DNA from: Persicitalea sp963716085
Lineage (GTDB): Bacteria > Bacteroidota > Bacteroidia > Cytophagales > Spirosomataceae
Reading direction: 5' to 3'
Assembly (NCBI GenBank): GCA_963716085.1
Contig: OY970288.1
Location: forward strand, 806,001 to 870,000
DNA length: 64,000 bases
Under the pieces are notes generated by a model, which searched no databases, was not told where the DNA came from, and saw only the letters and a program-made list of their open reading frames with translations. Position 1 is the stretch's first letter. Each line of letters starts with the position of its first letter. The position numbers and the translations under genes were made by a program. Positions 8,257 to 16,975 of the stretch are shown piece by piece.

Positions 8257-10149
8257 ATGAGCGACGCCATTAAGCACGAGTGCGGGATCGCGCTGATTCG
8301 TCTTCGGAGACCTTACCAACACTACATCGACAAATACGGAACGCCGCTGTACGCCGTCCACAAGCTGGATGTGATGATGCAGAAACAGGTGAACCGGGGG
8401 CAGGATGGGGCTGGCGTGGCCAACATCAAGATCGAAGTCCCGGCGGGAAAGCGCTACATCAGCCGCTACCGTTCGGTCGAGCCGCAGCCGGTGGCGGATA
8501 TTTTTCAAAAAATCCATAAGAAATTCAGGAAGGGCCTCAAAGATCACAAAAAGAAAGTCGACGATGCCCGTTGGTTGCAGGAAAACCTGGCCTTTACCGG
8601 AGAACTGTGGCTGGGACACCTGCGCTACGGCACCTACGGCGGCAACGAAATCGAGAACTGTCAGCCGATGCTGCGCCAAAGCAACTGGCGTAGTCGCAAC
8701 CTGGTGATGGCGGGCAACTTCAACATGACCAACGTGGACGAGCTTTTTGGTAAACTCGTTTCGCTGGGCCAGCATCCCAAGGAAAAAGTGGACACCGTGA
8801 CGGTGATGGAAAAAATCGGCCACTTTTTGGACGAGGAGAACCAACGCGTATTCGACCGCTTCAAGGGAATTTGGGAAAACCCTACGCTATCGGACATCAT
8901 CGAGGAGAACATCGACATTCAGCGCGTACTCGAGCGTTCCTGCCGCGATTTTGACGGTGGCTACGCCATGTGCGGCCTCACGGGCCACGGCGCGGCCTTT
9001 GTCATGCGCGACCCGGCGGGTATCCGTCCGGCCTACTACTATGCCGACGACGAGGTGGTCGTGGTGGCCTCCGAAAAGCAGGCCATCAAGGCGGCTTTTG
9101 ATGTTGAGTACAACCAGATTCAGGAGGTAACGCCAGGCAGCGCCTTGATTGTGAACAAAGAAGGTGAATACAACGAAATGGCAATTTTGCCGCAACTGCC
9201 CAAGCGGTCGTGCAGTTTCGAGCGCATTTATTTCTCGCGTGGCACCGATCCCGATATCTACAATGAGCGCAAGGAGCTGGGAAAACTGCTGATTCCCCAG
9301 ATTTTGGAAGAGATCGACTACGATCTCGAGAACACGATATTTTCCTACATCCCCAACACCGCCGAAACCTCGTTTTTCGGCATGATCGAAGGCCTGGAAG
9401 AGTATCTGGCCAAAAAGCGCAAGCGGGCAATTATGGAGGGAATCCTCTTTGAGGAGGAACTTGATCGCGTCCTGTCGTTCCGGCCTCGCATCGAGAAGCT
9501 TGTTACCAAAGACGTGAAATCCCGCACTTTCATCACCGCCGACAATCTTCGCGATGAAATGGTGTCGAGTGTGTATGACACGACTTTCGAGGTCGTGCGC
9601 AAAGGTATCGATACAGTAGTAGTGATAGACGACTCCATTGTGCGCGGTACGACGCTGGAGAAAAGCATCCTGAAAATGCTGGACGGACTTGGCCCTAAGA
9701 AAATCGTGATCGTCTCCTCGGCCCCGCAAATTCGCTTTCCCGACTGCTACGGCATCGATATGTCACGTATGAAGGACTTCGTGGCCTTCCGGGCGATGAT
9801 GGAGCTGCTGGAAGAACGCGGTTTGGGCTTTATGCGCGAGGAGGTTTACGCACAATGCGCCGCTAATCTGGCTTCGGGTAATGCTTATGAGACCAACTAC
9901 GCCAAGGCGCTGTACGATCTTTTCACCGATGATGAGATCTCCCGCAAAGTGGCGGAAATCGTCCGTCCCGAAGGAATGAACGCCGATTTGTCCGTTATTT
10001 TCCAAACTGTCGGTAATCTGCACACGGCCTGTCCGAAGCACTCGGGCGACTGGTACTTTACGGGTGATTATCCTACGCCGGGGGGCAACAAGGTTGTGAA
10101 TAAAGCTTTTGTCAATTTCCACGAAGGGAAGCTGGTGCGGGCTTATTGA
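8257..10149 (+). CDS. purF: Amidophosphoribosyltransferase, long bacteroidete form
   Basis: Transfers the glutamine amide to PRPP in the first step of purine synthesis. The 630-residue protein has an N-terminal nucleophile glutaminase domain with Cys9 (HECGIALI), so removal of an eight-residue propeptide is expected. Also visible are the glutaminase motifs NRGQDGAG and GHLRYGTYGG, and a phosphoribosyltransferase PRPP loop VVVIDDSIVRGTT near residue 455. It is well over 100 residues longer than ordinary PurF, with insertions in both halves. A similar long type is known in Bacteroidetes, sometimes beside a standard PurF. Whether this copy is the main enzyme is unclear. The symbol follows the family. 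Confidence 0.8.
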   Translation: MSDAIKHECGIALIRLRRPYQHYIDKYGTPLYAVHKLDVMMQKQVNRGQDGAGVANIKIEVPAGKRYISRYRSVEPQPVADIFQKIHKKFRKGLKDHKKKVDDARWLQENLAFTGELWLGHLRYGTYGGNEIENCQPMLRQSNWRSRNLVMAGNFNMTNVDELFGKLVSLGQHPKEKVDTVTVMEKIGHFLDEENQRVFDRFKGIWENPTLSDIIEENIDIQRVLERSCRDFDGGYAMCGLTGHGAAFVMRDPAGIRPAYYYADDEVVVVASEKQAIKAAFDVEYNQIQEVTPGSALIVNKEGEYNEMAILPQLPKRSCSFERIYFSRGTDPDIYNERKELGKLLIPQILEEIDYDLENTIFSYIPNTAETSFFGMIEGLEEYLAKKRKRAIMEGILFEEELDRVLSFRPRIEKLVTKDVKSRTFITADNLRDEMVSSVYDTTFEVVRKGIDTVVVIDDSIVRGTTLEKSILKMLDGLGPKKIVIVSSAPQIRFPDCYGIDMSRMKDFVAFRAMMELLEERGLGFMREEVYAQCAANLASGNAYETNYAKALYDLFTDDEISRKVAEIVRPEGMNADLSVIFQTVGNLHTACPKHSGDWYFTGDYPTPGGNKVVNKAFVNFHEGKLVRAY

Positions 10150-10171
10150 GGAAACTTTATAGTCAAAAAAG

Positions 10172-10206
10172 AAACGGCCCGCTTCGATTTGAAGCGGGCC
10201 GTTTTT
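10172..10206. terminator. Strong terminator after purF
   Basis: AACGGCCCGCTTC pairs perfectly with GAAGCGGGCCGTT, followed by a T run. An A run on the other side lets it also end the convergent hicB-like gene. Confidence 0.9.
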
Positions 10207-10226
10207 AATTTGGCAAAATCACTTTT

Positions 10227-10391
10227 TTATTTTTCCTCTTCCATGACACCTTCCAATGCCTCTCGTATGTTTTCTATGGCTTCTTCGATCGTATCACCGG
10301 AGGACATGCAGTATTTCAAAGTTGGGATATCGGCCAGGTACCCGCCTTCAGGATCTTTACTGATAACGACGCGGTAGGTTCTATTTTTCAT
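10227..10391 (-). CDS. HicB-like antitoxin domain protein, orphan
   Basis: Short ORF of 54 residues starting MKNRTYRVVISKDPEGGYL. It shows the HicB N-terminal fold: strand YRVVISKD, the GGYLADIPTL turn, a cysteine-containing strand KYCMSSGDT, and helix IEEAIENIREALEGVM. In classical pairs HicB neutralises the mRNA-cleaving toxin HicA and often carries a C-terminal DNA-binding domain. Here that domain is absent, and no hicA-sized frame exists on either side, since only 84 bp separate it from accC. It may be an orphan remnant or an independent regulator. The downstream purF terminator also serves it. Confidence 0.7.
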   Translation of the reverse strand: MKNRTYRVVISKDPEGGYLADIPTLKYCMSSGDTIEEAIENIREALEGVMEEEK

Positions 10392-10475
10392 AACATCGGC
10401 TTTCTAAATGGTCGAAGTCTAGTGCACTCTGATCTTGGCAAAGATAAGAAAAGCGCAATGACACCATTGATGTCT

Positions 10476-11819
10476 CTACAAATCGCTAAAATCAAACGTT
10501 TCCAAAAACTTGGTCGTGAAATTTCCCGAGCGGAAGCCTTCGTCATCCATGAGTTTGATGTGGAAGGGAATGGTCGTCTTAACGCCTTCGATGACGAATT
10601 CCTGCAAGGCCCGCTTCATGCGCGTGATGACCTCGGCCCGTGACTGACCGCTGACGATCAACTTGGCGATCATGGAGTCATAGTTCGGCGGAATGGTATA
10701 GCCGCTGTATACGTGGCTGTCGATGCGCACGCCGTGACCACCGGGAAAGTGCAGGTTGGTAATTTTGCCCGGACTGGGTCGGAAGCCGTTGGCGGGATCT
10801 TCGGCGTTGATGCGGCACTCCATCGCGAAAAGCTTGGGCGTGTAATTACGGCCAGAAATGGGTTCCCCCGCTGCTACCTTGATTTGCTCTTTGATCAAGT
10901 CAAAATCCGTCACCTCCTCCGTGATGGGGTGTTCCACCTGGATGCGGGTGTTCATTTCCATGAAGAAAAAATCACCGTGTTTGTCTACCAGAAACTCTAC
11001 CGTGCCCGCGCCTTCGTAGCCAATAGCCTGGGCGCCTTTGATGGCGGCGGCCCCCATTCGCTCCCGCAGTTCGGGGGTCATCGCTGGCGAGGGCGTTTCC
11101 TCAACCAGTTTTTGGTGCCGCCGCTGAATGGAGCAGTCGCGCTCCGAAAGGTGACAGACCTTGCCGTACTGGTCGCCGATGATTTGGATTTCGATGTGGC
11201 GGGGTTCTTCCACGAATTTTTCAAGATATAGCCCGTCGTTGCCGAAGGCCGCGCTGGATTCCTGCCGGGCATCGTTCCAGGCTTTCTCGAACTCTGATTC
11301 CTTGTTGATGACGCGCATTCCGCGTCCGCCGCCACCCGCCGTGGCTTTCACAATCACGGGATAGCCCATGCCTTTGGCGAGTTTTTTGCCTTCTTCTACT
11401 GATTCCAGCAGCCCTTCGGAACCAGGGATGACGGGAACACCCGCGCCGCGCATGGTGGCTTTGGCCGTGGCCTTGTCGCCCATGCCATTGATTTGCTCAG
11501 CGGTGGCTCCAATGAACTTGATACCGTAATCGGAGCAAATCTGCGAAAATTCCGCATTTTCGGACAGGAAACCGTAGCCAGGATGAATGGCGTCGGCCCC
11601 CGTCACTTCGGCGGCGGAAATAATATTTTGGATACTGAGGTAGGACAACCGACTGGCGGGCGGGCCGATGCACACCGCTTCGTCGGCGAAGCGCACGTGC
11701 AGACTGTCGCGGTCGGCGGTGGAGTAAACCGCAACCGTGCGGATGCCCATTTCGCGACAAGTGCGGATGATGCGCAGGGCGATCTCGCCCCGGTTGGCAA
11801 TGAGTATTTTCTTGAGCAT
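10476..11819 (-). CDS. accC: Biotin carboxylase subunit of acetyl-CoA carboxylase
   Basis: Carboxylates the biotin on AccB with ATP and bicarbonate, the first step to malonyl-CoA. The 447-residue ATP-grasp enzyme shows the N-terminal KKILIANRGEIALRI, the glycine-rich lid KATAGGGGRGMRV near residue 160, and the catalytic MNTRIQVEHPITEE near residue 290. Length is standard. It lies 18 bp after accB on the same strand and ends the DUF177-to-accC cluster. Confidence 0.97.
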   Translation of the reverse strand: MLKKILIANRGEIALRIIRTCREMGIRTVAVYSTADRDSLHVRFADEAVCIGPPASRLSYLSIQNIISAAEVTGADAIHPGYGFLSENAEFSQICSDYGIKFIGATAEQINGMGDKATAKATMRGAGVPVIPGSEGLLESVEEGKKLAKGMGYPVIVKATAGGGGRGMRVINKESEFEKAWNDARQESSAAFGNDGLYLEKFVEEPRHIEIQIIGDQYGKVCHLSERDCSIQRRHQKLVEETPSPAMTPELRERMGAAAIKGAQAIGYEGAGTVEFLVDKHGDFFFMEMNTRIQVEHPITEEVTDFDLIKEQIKVAAGEPISGRNYTPKLFAMECRINAEDPANGFRPSPGKITNLHFPGGHGVRIDSHVYSGYTIPPNYDSMIAKLIVSGQSRAEVITRMKRALQEFVIEGVKTTIPFHIKLMDDEGFRSGNFTTKFLETFDFSDL

Positions 11820-11837
11820 GAGGGTCTAGGGTAGGGT

Positions 11838-12329
11838 TCAGATAGGCTCGACCAGGAACAGCGGTTGGTCGAACTCGACGGGCGTGGCGTTTTCCACGAG
11901 TACTTTCACGATGCGACCCGATATTTCAGCCTCGATTTCATTAAATAGTTTCATGGCTTCGATAATGCACACGGGCTTGCCGGGTTTGATCTCGTCCCCG
12001 ATCTCGACCAATGAAGGCGTTTCGGGGCTGGAAGCCCGGTAGAAGGTACCAATCATGGGCGATTTTACCGTGACGTAGTTAGCTGCACTTTCGGCGGCGG
12101 GTGCTGTGGCCGGAGCCGCCGCAACAGGAGGAGCAGGCAGTGCCACCGCTGGCGCAGGCGCAGCAGCCGGGGCCGCCGCAACGGGCGTAGCCGCCGAAGC
12201 CGCAGATGCGCTAACAGTCGTCGCGTTACGCTTTACCTTGATTTTTAGCTCCGAAGTTTCAATGTTCACTTCATCCAAACCCGACTGGGCGATAAAGTCG
12301 ATGAGCTTTTGAATTTCCTTGGTTTCCAT
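11838..12329 (-). CDS. accB: Biotin carboxyl carrier protein
   Basis: Carries the biotin that shuttles CO2 between AccC and the carboxyltransferase. The 163-residue protein has an N-terminal helical region, an Ala/Pro-rich flexible linker (about residues 38-85), and a lipoyl/biotinyl domain with the modification site EAMKLFNE at Lys127. The linker repeats are low in complexity. It is followed directly by accC. Confidence 0.96.
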   Translation of the reverse strand: METKEIQKLIDFIAQSGLDEVNIETSELKIKVKRNATTVSASAASAATPVAAAPAAAPAPAVALPAPPVAAAPATAPAAESAANYVTVKSPMIGTFYRASSPETPSLVEIGDEIKPGKPVCIIEAMKLFNEIEAEISGRIVKVLVENATPVEFDQPLFLVEPI

Positions 12330-12374
12330 AGTTAGGGAATATTGGTTCTGAGGGGAAACAAATGGTTTAGAAAA

Positions 12375-12941
12375 TTATGATTTGACGCGTTCTACGTAGT
12401 CGTACGTGCGGGTATCGATTTTCAACACGTCGTCCTGTTCGATGAAGATGGGGACGTTGATTTTAGCACCCGTTTCTACTTCCACCGATTTCTTGGGCGA
12501 GTTGGCCGTATCGCCCCGAATGCCGGGTTCGGCGTAAGTGACTTTGAGTTCTACGAAGGCGGGCAGTTCGCAAATCAGCGGAGCGTCATTTTCAGTATTC
12601 ATCAAGATCTCCACTTCCTGGCCCTCCTTCATCAGGTCGGCACTGGTTACGAGCTGATCAGTCAGCAGAATCTGCTCGAAGTTCTCAGTGTTCATGAAGT
12701 TATAGCCGACTTCGTCTTTATACAAGTACTGAAATTTCTGTCGCTCGACCCGAACGGGCGTAATGCTCGCCCCGGAGTTAAAGGTATTGTCCAGCACCTT
12801 GCCCGTCGTCAGGCTTTTCATCTTGGTACGAACAAAAGCGTTGCCCTTGCCCGGTTTGACGTGCTGGAACTCGGTAATTTGAAAAAGATCGTTGTTATAC
12901 TCGATCACTAATCCGTTGCGGATGTCAGATGTTGAAGCCAT
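12375..12941 (-). CDS. efp: Elongation factor P
   Basis: Relieves ribosome stalling at proline runs by binding between the P and E sites. The 188-residue protein has three beta-barrel domains. The tip loop HVKPGKGNAF places Lys32 at the contact or modification position, and the C-terminal signature IDTRTYDYVERV is present. It sits 45 bp before accB in a conserved minus-strand cluster. A heptamer repeat directly precedes its start codon. Confidence 0.97.
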   Translation of the reverse strand: MASTSDIRNGLVIEYNNDLFQITEFQHVKPGKGNAFVRTKMKSLTTGKVLDNTFNSGASITPVRVERQKFQYLYKDEVGYNFMNTENFEQILLTDQLVTSADLMKEGQEVEILMNTENDAPLICELPAFVELKVTYAEPGIRGDTANSPKKSVEVETGAKINVPIFIEQDDVLKIDTRTYDYVERVKS

Positions 12942-12947
12942 TTTTTT

Positions 12948-12968
12948 AGTTGACGGTTGACGGTTGAC
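12948..12968. repeat. GTTGAC-type heptamer, three copies, before efp
   Basis: One AGTTGAC and two GGTTGAC units lie six bases from the efp start codon (minus strand). They match the array after htrA. Confidence 0.8.
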
Positions 12969-13092
12969 AATGCTTTTGAGATTGTGTTGTCGCTAGTCAA
13001 TAAATGAAGGTCAATAGTATAAGGTTAAAATAAATATTCTGGTATATCTCGATGAGCTGCTGAGCCATTTGACAAAAAAAAATAAATCGTCC

Positions 13093-13110
13093 ACTGTCAA
13101 CTGTCAACTG
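13093..13110. repeat. AGTTGAC heptamer at the end of fabH
   Basis: Two and a half ACTGTCA units (AGTTGAC family on the minus strand) overlap the last codons and stop of fabH, so the final SVDS residues come from the repeat. The 130-bp stretch up to efp holds nothing else recognisable. Confidence 0.75.
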
Positions 13111-14101
13111 AGGAATAAGCCCATTTCACGTAAGCCGTTCCCCAGGTGAAGCCGCCGCCGAAGGCAGCGAGGACTAGGTTGTCGCCTTTTTTGAGTTGGG
13201 ATTCGTAGTCCCAAAGACAGAGTGGAATGGTAGCGGCGGTGGTGTTACCGTATTTGTGGATGTTGAGCATCACCTTGTCCATACTTACGCCCATGCGGTT
13301 GGCGGTGGCTTCGATGATGCGCTTGTTGGCCTGATGCGGCACGAGCCAGGCGACATTGTCGCCCGTCAAGCCGTTTTTCTCCATAATTTCGGCGGAGCAA
13401 TCGGCCATTTTCTTTACCGCGAACTTAAATACCTGCGGCCCGTCCTGGTAAGCGTAGTGTTCACGCCTGTCGATGGTTTCGTGCGTGGGCGGATAGCGGC
13501 TTCCGCCGGCTTTCTGGTTAAGGTGAGGTTGGCCCACGCCGTCGGAGCGAATGATCGAGTCGAGCAAACCGTAACCATCTTCGTTGGCTTCCAGCAGCAC
13601 CGCTCCGGCTCCGTCGCCGAAGAGGATGCAGGTCGTGCGATCGGTGTAATCGGTGATGGCCGACATTTTATCGGCTCCCACGACGATGATCTTCTTGTAC
13701 TTTCCGGTCTCGATGAACTGCGAGGCCATCGTCAGGGCATATACGAAACCCGAGCAAGCCGCCTGCACGTCGAAACTGCCTATGTTGCGTATACCGACCA
13801 TTTCGCAAATAAGATTAGCCGTGCAGGGGAAAACGTAGTCGGGCGTCGTGGTAGCGCACACCAGCAGATCGACTTCTTCGGGCGCAATGTTGGTTTTTTT
13901 CAGTAGTCCCTTCACCGCTTCGGCTCCCATGTGGGAGCTCCCCATCCCCTCCCCTTTCAGGATGCGTCGCTCTTTGATGCCCGTCCGGCTAACGATCCAT
14001 TCGTCATTGGTGTCCACCATCTTTTCCAGCTCGGCGTTGGTCAGAACGTAATCGGGAACGTAGCCAAATACGCCGGTGATGGCGGCTTTTACGTGGGTCA
14101 T
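13097..14101 (-). CDS. fabH: Beta-ketoacyl-ACP synthase III
   Basis: Starts fatty-acid synthesis by condensing acetyl-CoA with malonyl-ACP. The 334-residue protein carries the triad Cys116 (VQAACSGFVYAL), His256 (PHQANKRI) and Asn286 (YGNTTAAT), plus the FGDGAGA loop. The ATG at 14101 (MTHVKAAITG) is preferred over 14125, leaving 27 bp after plsX. The extreme C terminus, SSVDS, is encoded by a heptamer repeat. It belongs to the plsX-fabH-efp cluster. Confidence 0.96.
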   Translation of the reverse strand: MTHVKAAITGVFGYVPDYVLTNAELEKMVDTNDEWIVSRTGIKERRILKGEGMGSSHMGAEAVKGLLKKTNIAPEEVDLLVCATTTPDYVFPCTANLICEMVGIRNIGSFDVQAACSGFVYALTMASQFIETGKYKKIIVVGADKMSAITDYTDRTTCILFGDGAGAVLLEANEDGYGLLDSIIRSDGVGQPHLNQKAGGSRYPPTHETIDRREHYAYQDGPQVFKFAVKKMADCSAEIMEKNGLTGDNVAWLVPHQANKRIIEATANRMGVSMDKVMLNIHKYGNTTAATIPLCLWDYESQLKKGDNLVLAAFGGGFTWGTAYVKWAYSSVDS

Positions 14102-14128
14102 GGGTAGGGTATCTTTTTTAATCAAAAG

Positions 14129-15067
14129 TCAGGCGAGGGCTTGGGCGATGTGTACATAGGCGTTGGCTTCCACTTGTTTCACTGCCCAGGAAAGCATGTT
14201 TTTTATGGCGAGTGGGGTGGACATTCCGTGGGCGATCATCACGTTGCCATTCACACCGACGATAGGGCTGCCGCCCACGCCCTCATAATTAGTGCGGGCG
14301 ATAAACTCGTCCTCGACGCCCCGGCTTTTTGTGACTTCGTAGAGTGATTCGCCCAATTTGAAAAGGATGTTTCCCGTAAAGCCATCGGTCACGATGACAT
14401 CGGCTTTGTTGGTGAAAAGGTCTTTCCCTTCAATATTTCCTATAAAATGGATGCGTTTATTGTTTTTCAGGATTTGGTGGGTGGCCTGAGCAATCAGCGA
14501 ACCCTTCTGCTCCTCTTCGCCGATATTCATCAGCGCAACCCGCGGACGGTCAATCGTGAAGGTATGCTTGGCAAAGAGCGAACCGATTTCACCGAATTGT
14601 CCCAGTACATCGGGCTTGCAGTCGGCATTGGCCCCGATATCGATCATGATGGCGTAGCTGCCATCCACCTGCGGGATGAAGCCCGCGATGGCGGGCCGCA
14701 AGATGCCCTCGATAGCCCGGATGCTGAAGAGTGCGCCGACGTGCATCGCACCGGTGTTGCCCGCGCTGCAAAAAATGTCCACCGCCTTCTCCTTTAAAAG
14801 CTTAAACCCAACGCCGATGCTGGAATTGGGTTTCTGCGAAAGGGCTTTGGTGGGGTGTTCTCCCATTTCGACGACGTCCTCAGCGTGAACGATTTCCACC
14901 GTCGAAGAATCGAAGTCATGCTGCTGCAGTATTTCACGGATTGCGTTTTCCCGACCGATCAGAACGATTTGCGCGTCGGCGGGCAAGTCGGCGGAGGCCA
15001 TGACAACCCCCTCGACGATCGCTTTTGGCGCAAAATCACCCCCCATCGCGTCTACTGCAATCTTCAT
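14129..15067 (-). CDS. plsX: Phosphate acyltransferase PlsX
   Basis: Makes acyl-phosphate from acyl-ACP for phosphatidic acid synthesis, at the membrane surface. The 312-residue protein starts MKIAVDAMGGDFAPKAIVEG, the family signature, and contains CSAGNTGAMHVGALF near residue 104 and VTDGFTGNILFKLGES near 216. The plsX-fabH order links phospholipid and fatty-acid synthesis and is widely conserved. Confidence 0.96.
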   Translation of the reverse strand: MKIAVDAMGGDFAPKAIVEGVVMASADLPADAQIVLIGRENAIREILQQHDFDSSTVEIVHAEDVVEMGEHPTKALSQKPNSSIGVGFKLLKEKAVDIFCSAGNTGAMHVGALFSIRAIEGILRPAIAGFIPQVDGSYAIMIDIGANADCKPDVLGQFGEIGSLFAKHTFTIDRPRVALMNIGEEEQKGSLIAQATHQILKNNKRIHFIGNIEGKDLFTNKADVIVTDGFTGNILFKLGESLYEVTKSRGVEDEFIARTNYEGVGGSPIVGVNGNVMIAHGMSTPLAIKNMLSWAVKQVEANAYVHIAQALA

Positions 15068-15198
15068 TTACACTCCTTTTTTGTTGACTTAAAAATGAAA
15101 ACGTAGGGTAAATTTAGCAGTTGCGAGCCAGTAAAAAAGAATTTCGCAACAACTATTTGCAAAGCTGCTGCGAAATCAAGGCCATAAGCCACAAAAAA

Positions 15199-15393
15199 TC
15201 AGACGACTTTCGCGTAATCTTCGATCATCAATTTGCCCTTGTAGTACAGGTTGCCCTCGTACACGTGAGCGCGGTGCGAACGGTGTACTTCACCCGTTGT
15301 GGGATCGACCGACAGTTGCTTGGCCGTAAGCTTGTAGTGGGTGCGGCGCTTGTCGCGGCGGGTGGTGGAATGTCTCCGTTTAGGATGTGCCAT
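15199..15393 (-). CDS. rpmF: Ribosomal protein bL32
   Basis: Large-subunit ribosomal protein of 64 residues, beginning MAHPKRRHSTTRRDKRRTHY. It lacks the four zinc-binding cysteines of many L32 proteins, so it is the cysteine-free form. It is placed between DUF177 and plsX as in most bacteria. A 15-bp direct repeat precedes the start. The 130 bp between it and plsX contain no visible gene. Confidence 0.97.
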   Translation of the reverse strand: MAHPKRRHSTTRRDKRRTHYKLTAKQLSVDPTTGEVHRSHRAHVYEGNLYYKGKLMIEDYAKVV

Positions 15394-15400
15394 CTTTTAA

Positions 15401-15430
15401 TTGGGAATTAGTGAATTTGGAATTAGTGAA
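15401..15430. repeat. 15-bp direct repeat before rpmF
   Basis: Two near-identical 15-bp units sharing GGAATTAGTGAA abut each other 7 bp from the rpmF start. Read on the minus strand, the ATTCACTAATTCC core recurs at 58640 before the transketolase gene. Confidence 0.75.
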
Positions 15431-15476
15431 TAAGCCTTTTTTTCTGAACTTATAGGTGTCGCCTTATTCAATAGAT

Positions 15477-16031
15477 TTAGTTTTTAAGCTTTTTCAAGGC
15501 TTCCCAGCGGGGGTCGGTTTTTTCGGTTTCGCCGTTGAGGTTTTGTTTTTCGGAGCTGTATATCAGCGTTTCCGCTTCTTCTTCGTCCTCTTCCGGCTTG
15601 CGCAGGTCAGGGTGGATTTTCTTCATCGGCAGGGCCAGGGCGATGAACTCGTAGATGTAGCCCGCCACGTTGATCTGCGTCTTGTTGCGGTTGATGACCG
15701 AAATTTCTTCCGTCAGCTCCTCATCGTGGTCTCCGAATTTAAGAATCATCCGGCTTTGCGTGTTCACGGGCTCGTCGAAGCGTTCCAGTGAACGGTCACA
15801 AGTCAATTCCGCCTCTCCCTCGATGTCGAACCAAAGCTGAATCATGGTGCTGGATTTTTCCAGCCGCATGTGTACCCGGAAATCGCCCTTCTCAATTAAT
15901 TCCTGGGGCATTTCCTCGAAAAAGGCCGGGCCGATCTCGTAATCGAATTCGTACGGTCTGTCTTCCAAACCGTAAATTCCAATCGTATATTTGCTTAATT
16001 CTTTCACCTCGATCCGTAAAAAGGACTGCAA
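15477..16031 (-). CDS. DUF177 (YceD-like) protein
   Basis: YceD/DUF177 proteins lie beside rpmF in most bacteria and have been linked to 23S rRNA maturation. The 184-residue protein shows the family pattern LTCDRSLERF near residue 86 and VNTQSRMIL, then an acidic stretch (KPEEDEEEAET) and PRWEALKKLKN at the end, the usual DUF177 terminus. The start is uncertain: TTG at 16031, or GTG at 16007 giving a better-looking VKELSKYTIGIYGL beginning. First gene of the fatty-acid cluster. Confidence 0.85.
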   Translation of the reverse strand: MQSFLRIEVKELSKYTIGIYGLEDRPYEFDYEIGPAFFEEMPQELIEKGDFRVHMRLEKSSTMIQLWFDIEGEAELTCDRSLERFDEPVNTQSRMILKFGDHDEELTEEISVINRNKTQINVAGYIYEFIALALPMKKIHPDLRKPEEDEEEAETLIYSSEKQNLNGETEKTDPRWEALKKLKN

Positions 16032-16172
16032 AGATAGAATCTTTATTTTGAAAATTCAACGGCCGCGCAATATTTAGCCTAAGTGGGTACAGTAGACGGG
16101 AGTTTGGGGAGAATGCCCTAAATTAGCATCACTAAAAGCAGGTTGCCTTGAAGAAACCCTTAAATTTGAAGC

Positions 16173-16415
16173 ATGAAAACCATAATCTTAGAGATACCCG
16201 AATCAGTAAACCTTGATGCGCAGGAAGCCAAGAATATGCTGGCCGCCCGACTCTACGAGAACGGAACGCTTTCACTCGGGCAGGCTGCCGAGTTGGCTGG
16301 CTATTCCAAGCGAACATTCATGGATATGCTTGGCCAGTATGGCGTTTCACTTTTCAACCAGTCCGTTGCCGAACTCGAAAAAGATATCCTGAATGCCAAG
16401 AAATATCGTCTCTGA
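16173..16415 (+). CDS. UPF0175 family antitoxin
   Basis: An 80-residue protein with an N-terminal strand MKTIILEIPESV and a helix-turn-helix-like segment (LSLGQAAELAGYSKRTFMDMLGQYGVS). It matches UPF0175 proteins, usually found just before PIN-type toxins. It overlaps the next gene by 23 bp, a sign of translational coupling. It probably represses its own operon and neutralises the toxin by direct binding. The role is inferred from family and context. Confidence 0.8.
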   Translation: MKTIILEIPESVNLDAQEAKNMLAARLYENGTLSLGQAAELAGYSKRTFMDMLGQYGVSLFNQSVAELEKDILNAKKYRL

Positions 16416-16848
16416 TGCCAGTTGCTTCATTCTCTTGGAGAAAATAGGAAGTCTGCACCTACTGCAAAAACTTTATGAGACGGTAATCACTACTCCTGAA
16501 GTCTTAGCGGAATTTGGGTCGCCGCTCCCTTCTTGGGTTGAAGTCAAATCTCCCTCAGACAAAAGATTTCAAGCATCTATCGAGGCTGTACTTGATAAGG
16601 GTGAAGCAAGTACCATAGCACTGGCGATGGAACATAAGCATTGCCTTCTGATAATCGACGAGTTGAAGGGAAGGAAATTAGCCTCCCAACTTGGACTGGA
16701 AGTCATCGGAACTCTCGGTATGCTTACTGATGCTAAAGCGGCGGGTCATATCACGTTGGTGAAACCCCTTCTTCTGAAAATCCGGCAGACCAATTTTAGA
16801 CTTTCCAATGAATTAGAGAGGGCTATTTTGGCAAAAGCAGGAGAGTAG
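16393..16848 (+). CDS. DUF3368 PIN-domain toxin
   Basis: Likely PIN ribonuclease paired with the UPF0175 protein. The 151-residue protein shows acidic residues at the expected spots: Asp in IVSDASCFILL near residue 8, Glu in DKGEASTIALA near residue 71, and Asp in LLIIDELKGRKLA near residue 89, followed by VIGTLGML. DUF3368 proteins in this arrangement are predicted toxins acting on RNA. The target is unknown. Confidence 0.8.
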   Translation: MPRNIVSDASCFILLEKIGSLHLLQKLYETVITTPEVLAEFGSPLPSWVEVKSPSDKRFQASIEAVLDKGEASTIALAMEHKHCLLIIDELKGRKLASQLGLEVIGTLGMLTDAKAAGHITLVKPLLLKIRQTNFRLSNELERAILAKAGE

Positions 16849-16975
16849 CAGTTACCTGCTCTCTACTCTGACAAACAAAATCCATCGGCCGTAACACTTT
16901 TATCTGATACATCTTGAATAATTCTCTAGATATTTAGCCTTATTTGACTTACTATCAGAATTTAAGCAACAAGAC

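Noticed and set aside
8888..9729. Long minus-strand open frame opposite purF
   Set aside because: It mirrors the codon pattern of purF and has no start context or family match.
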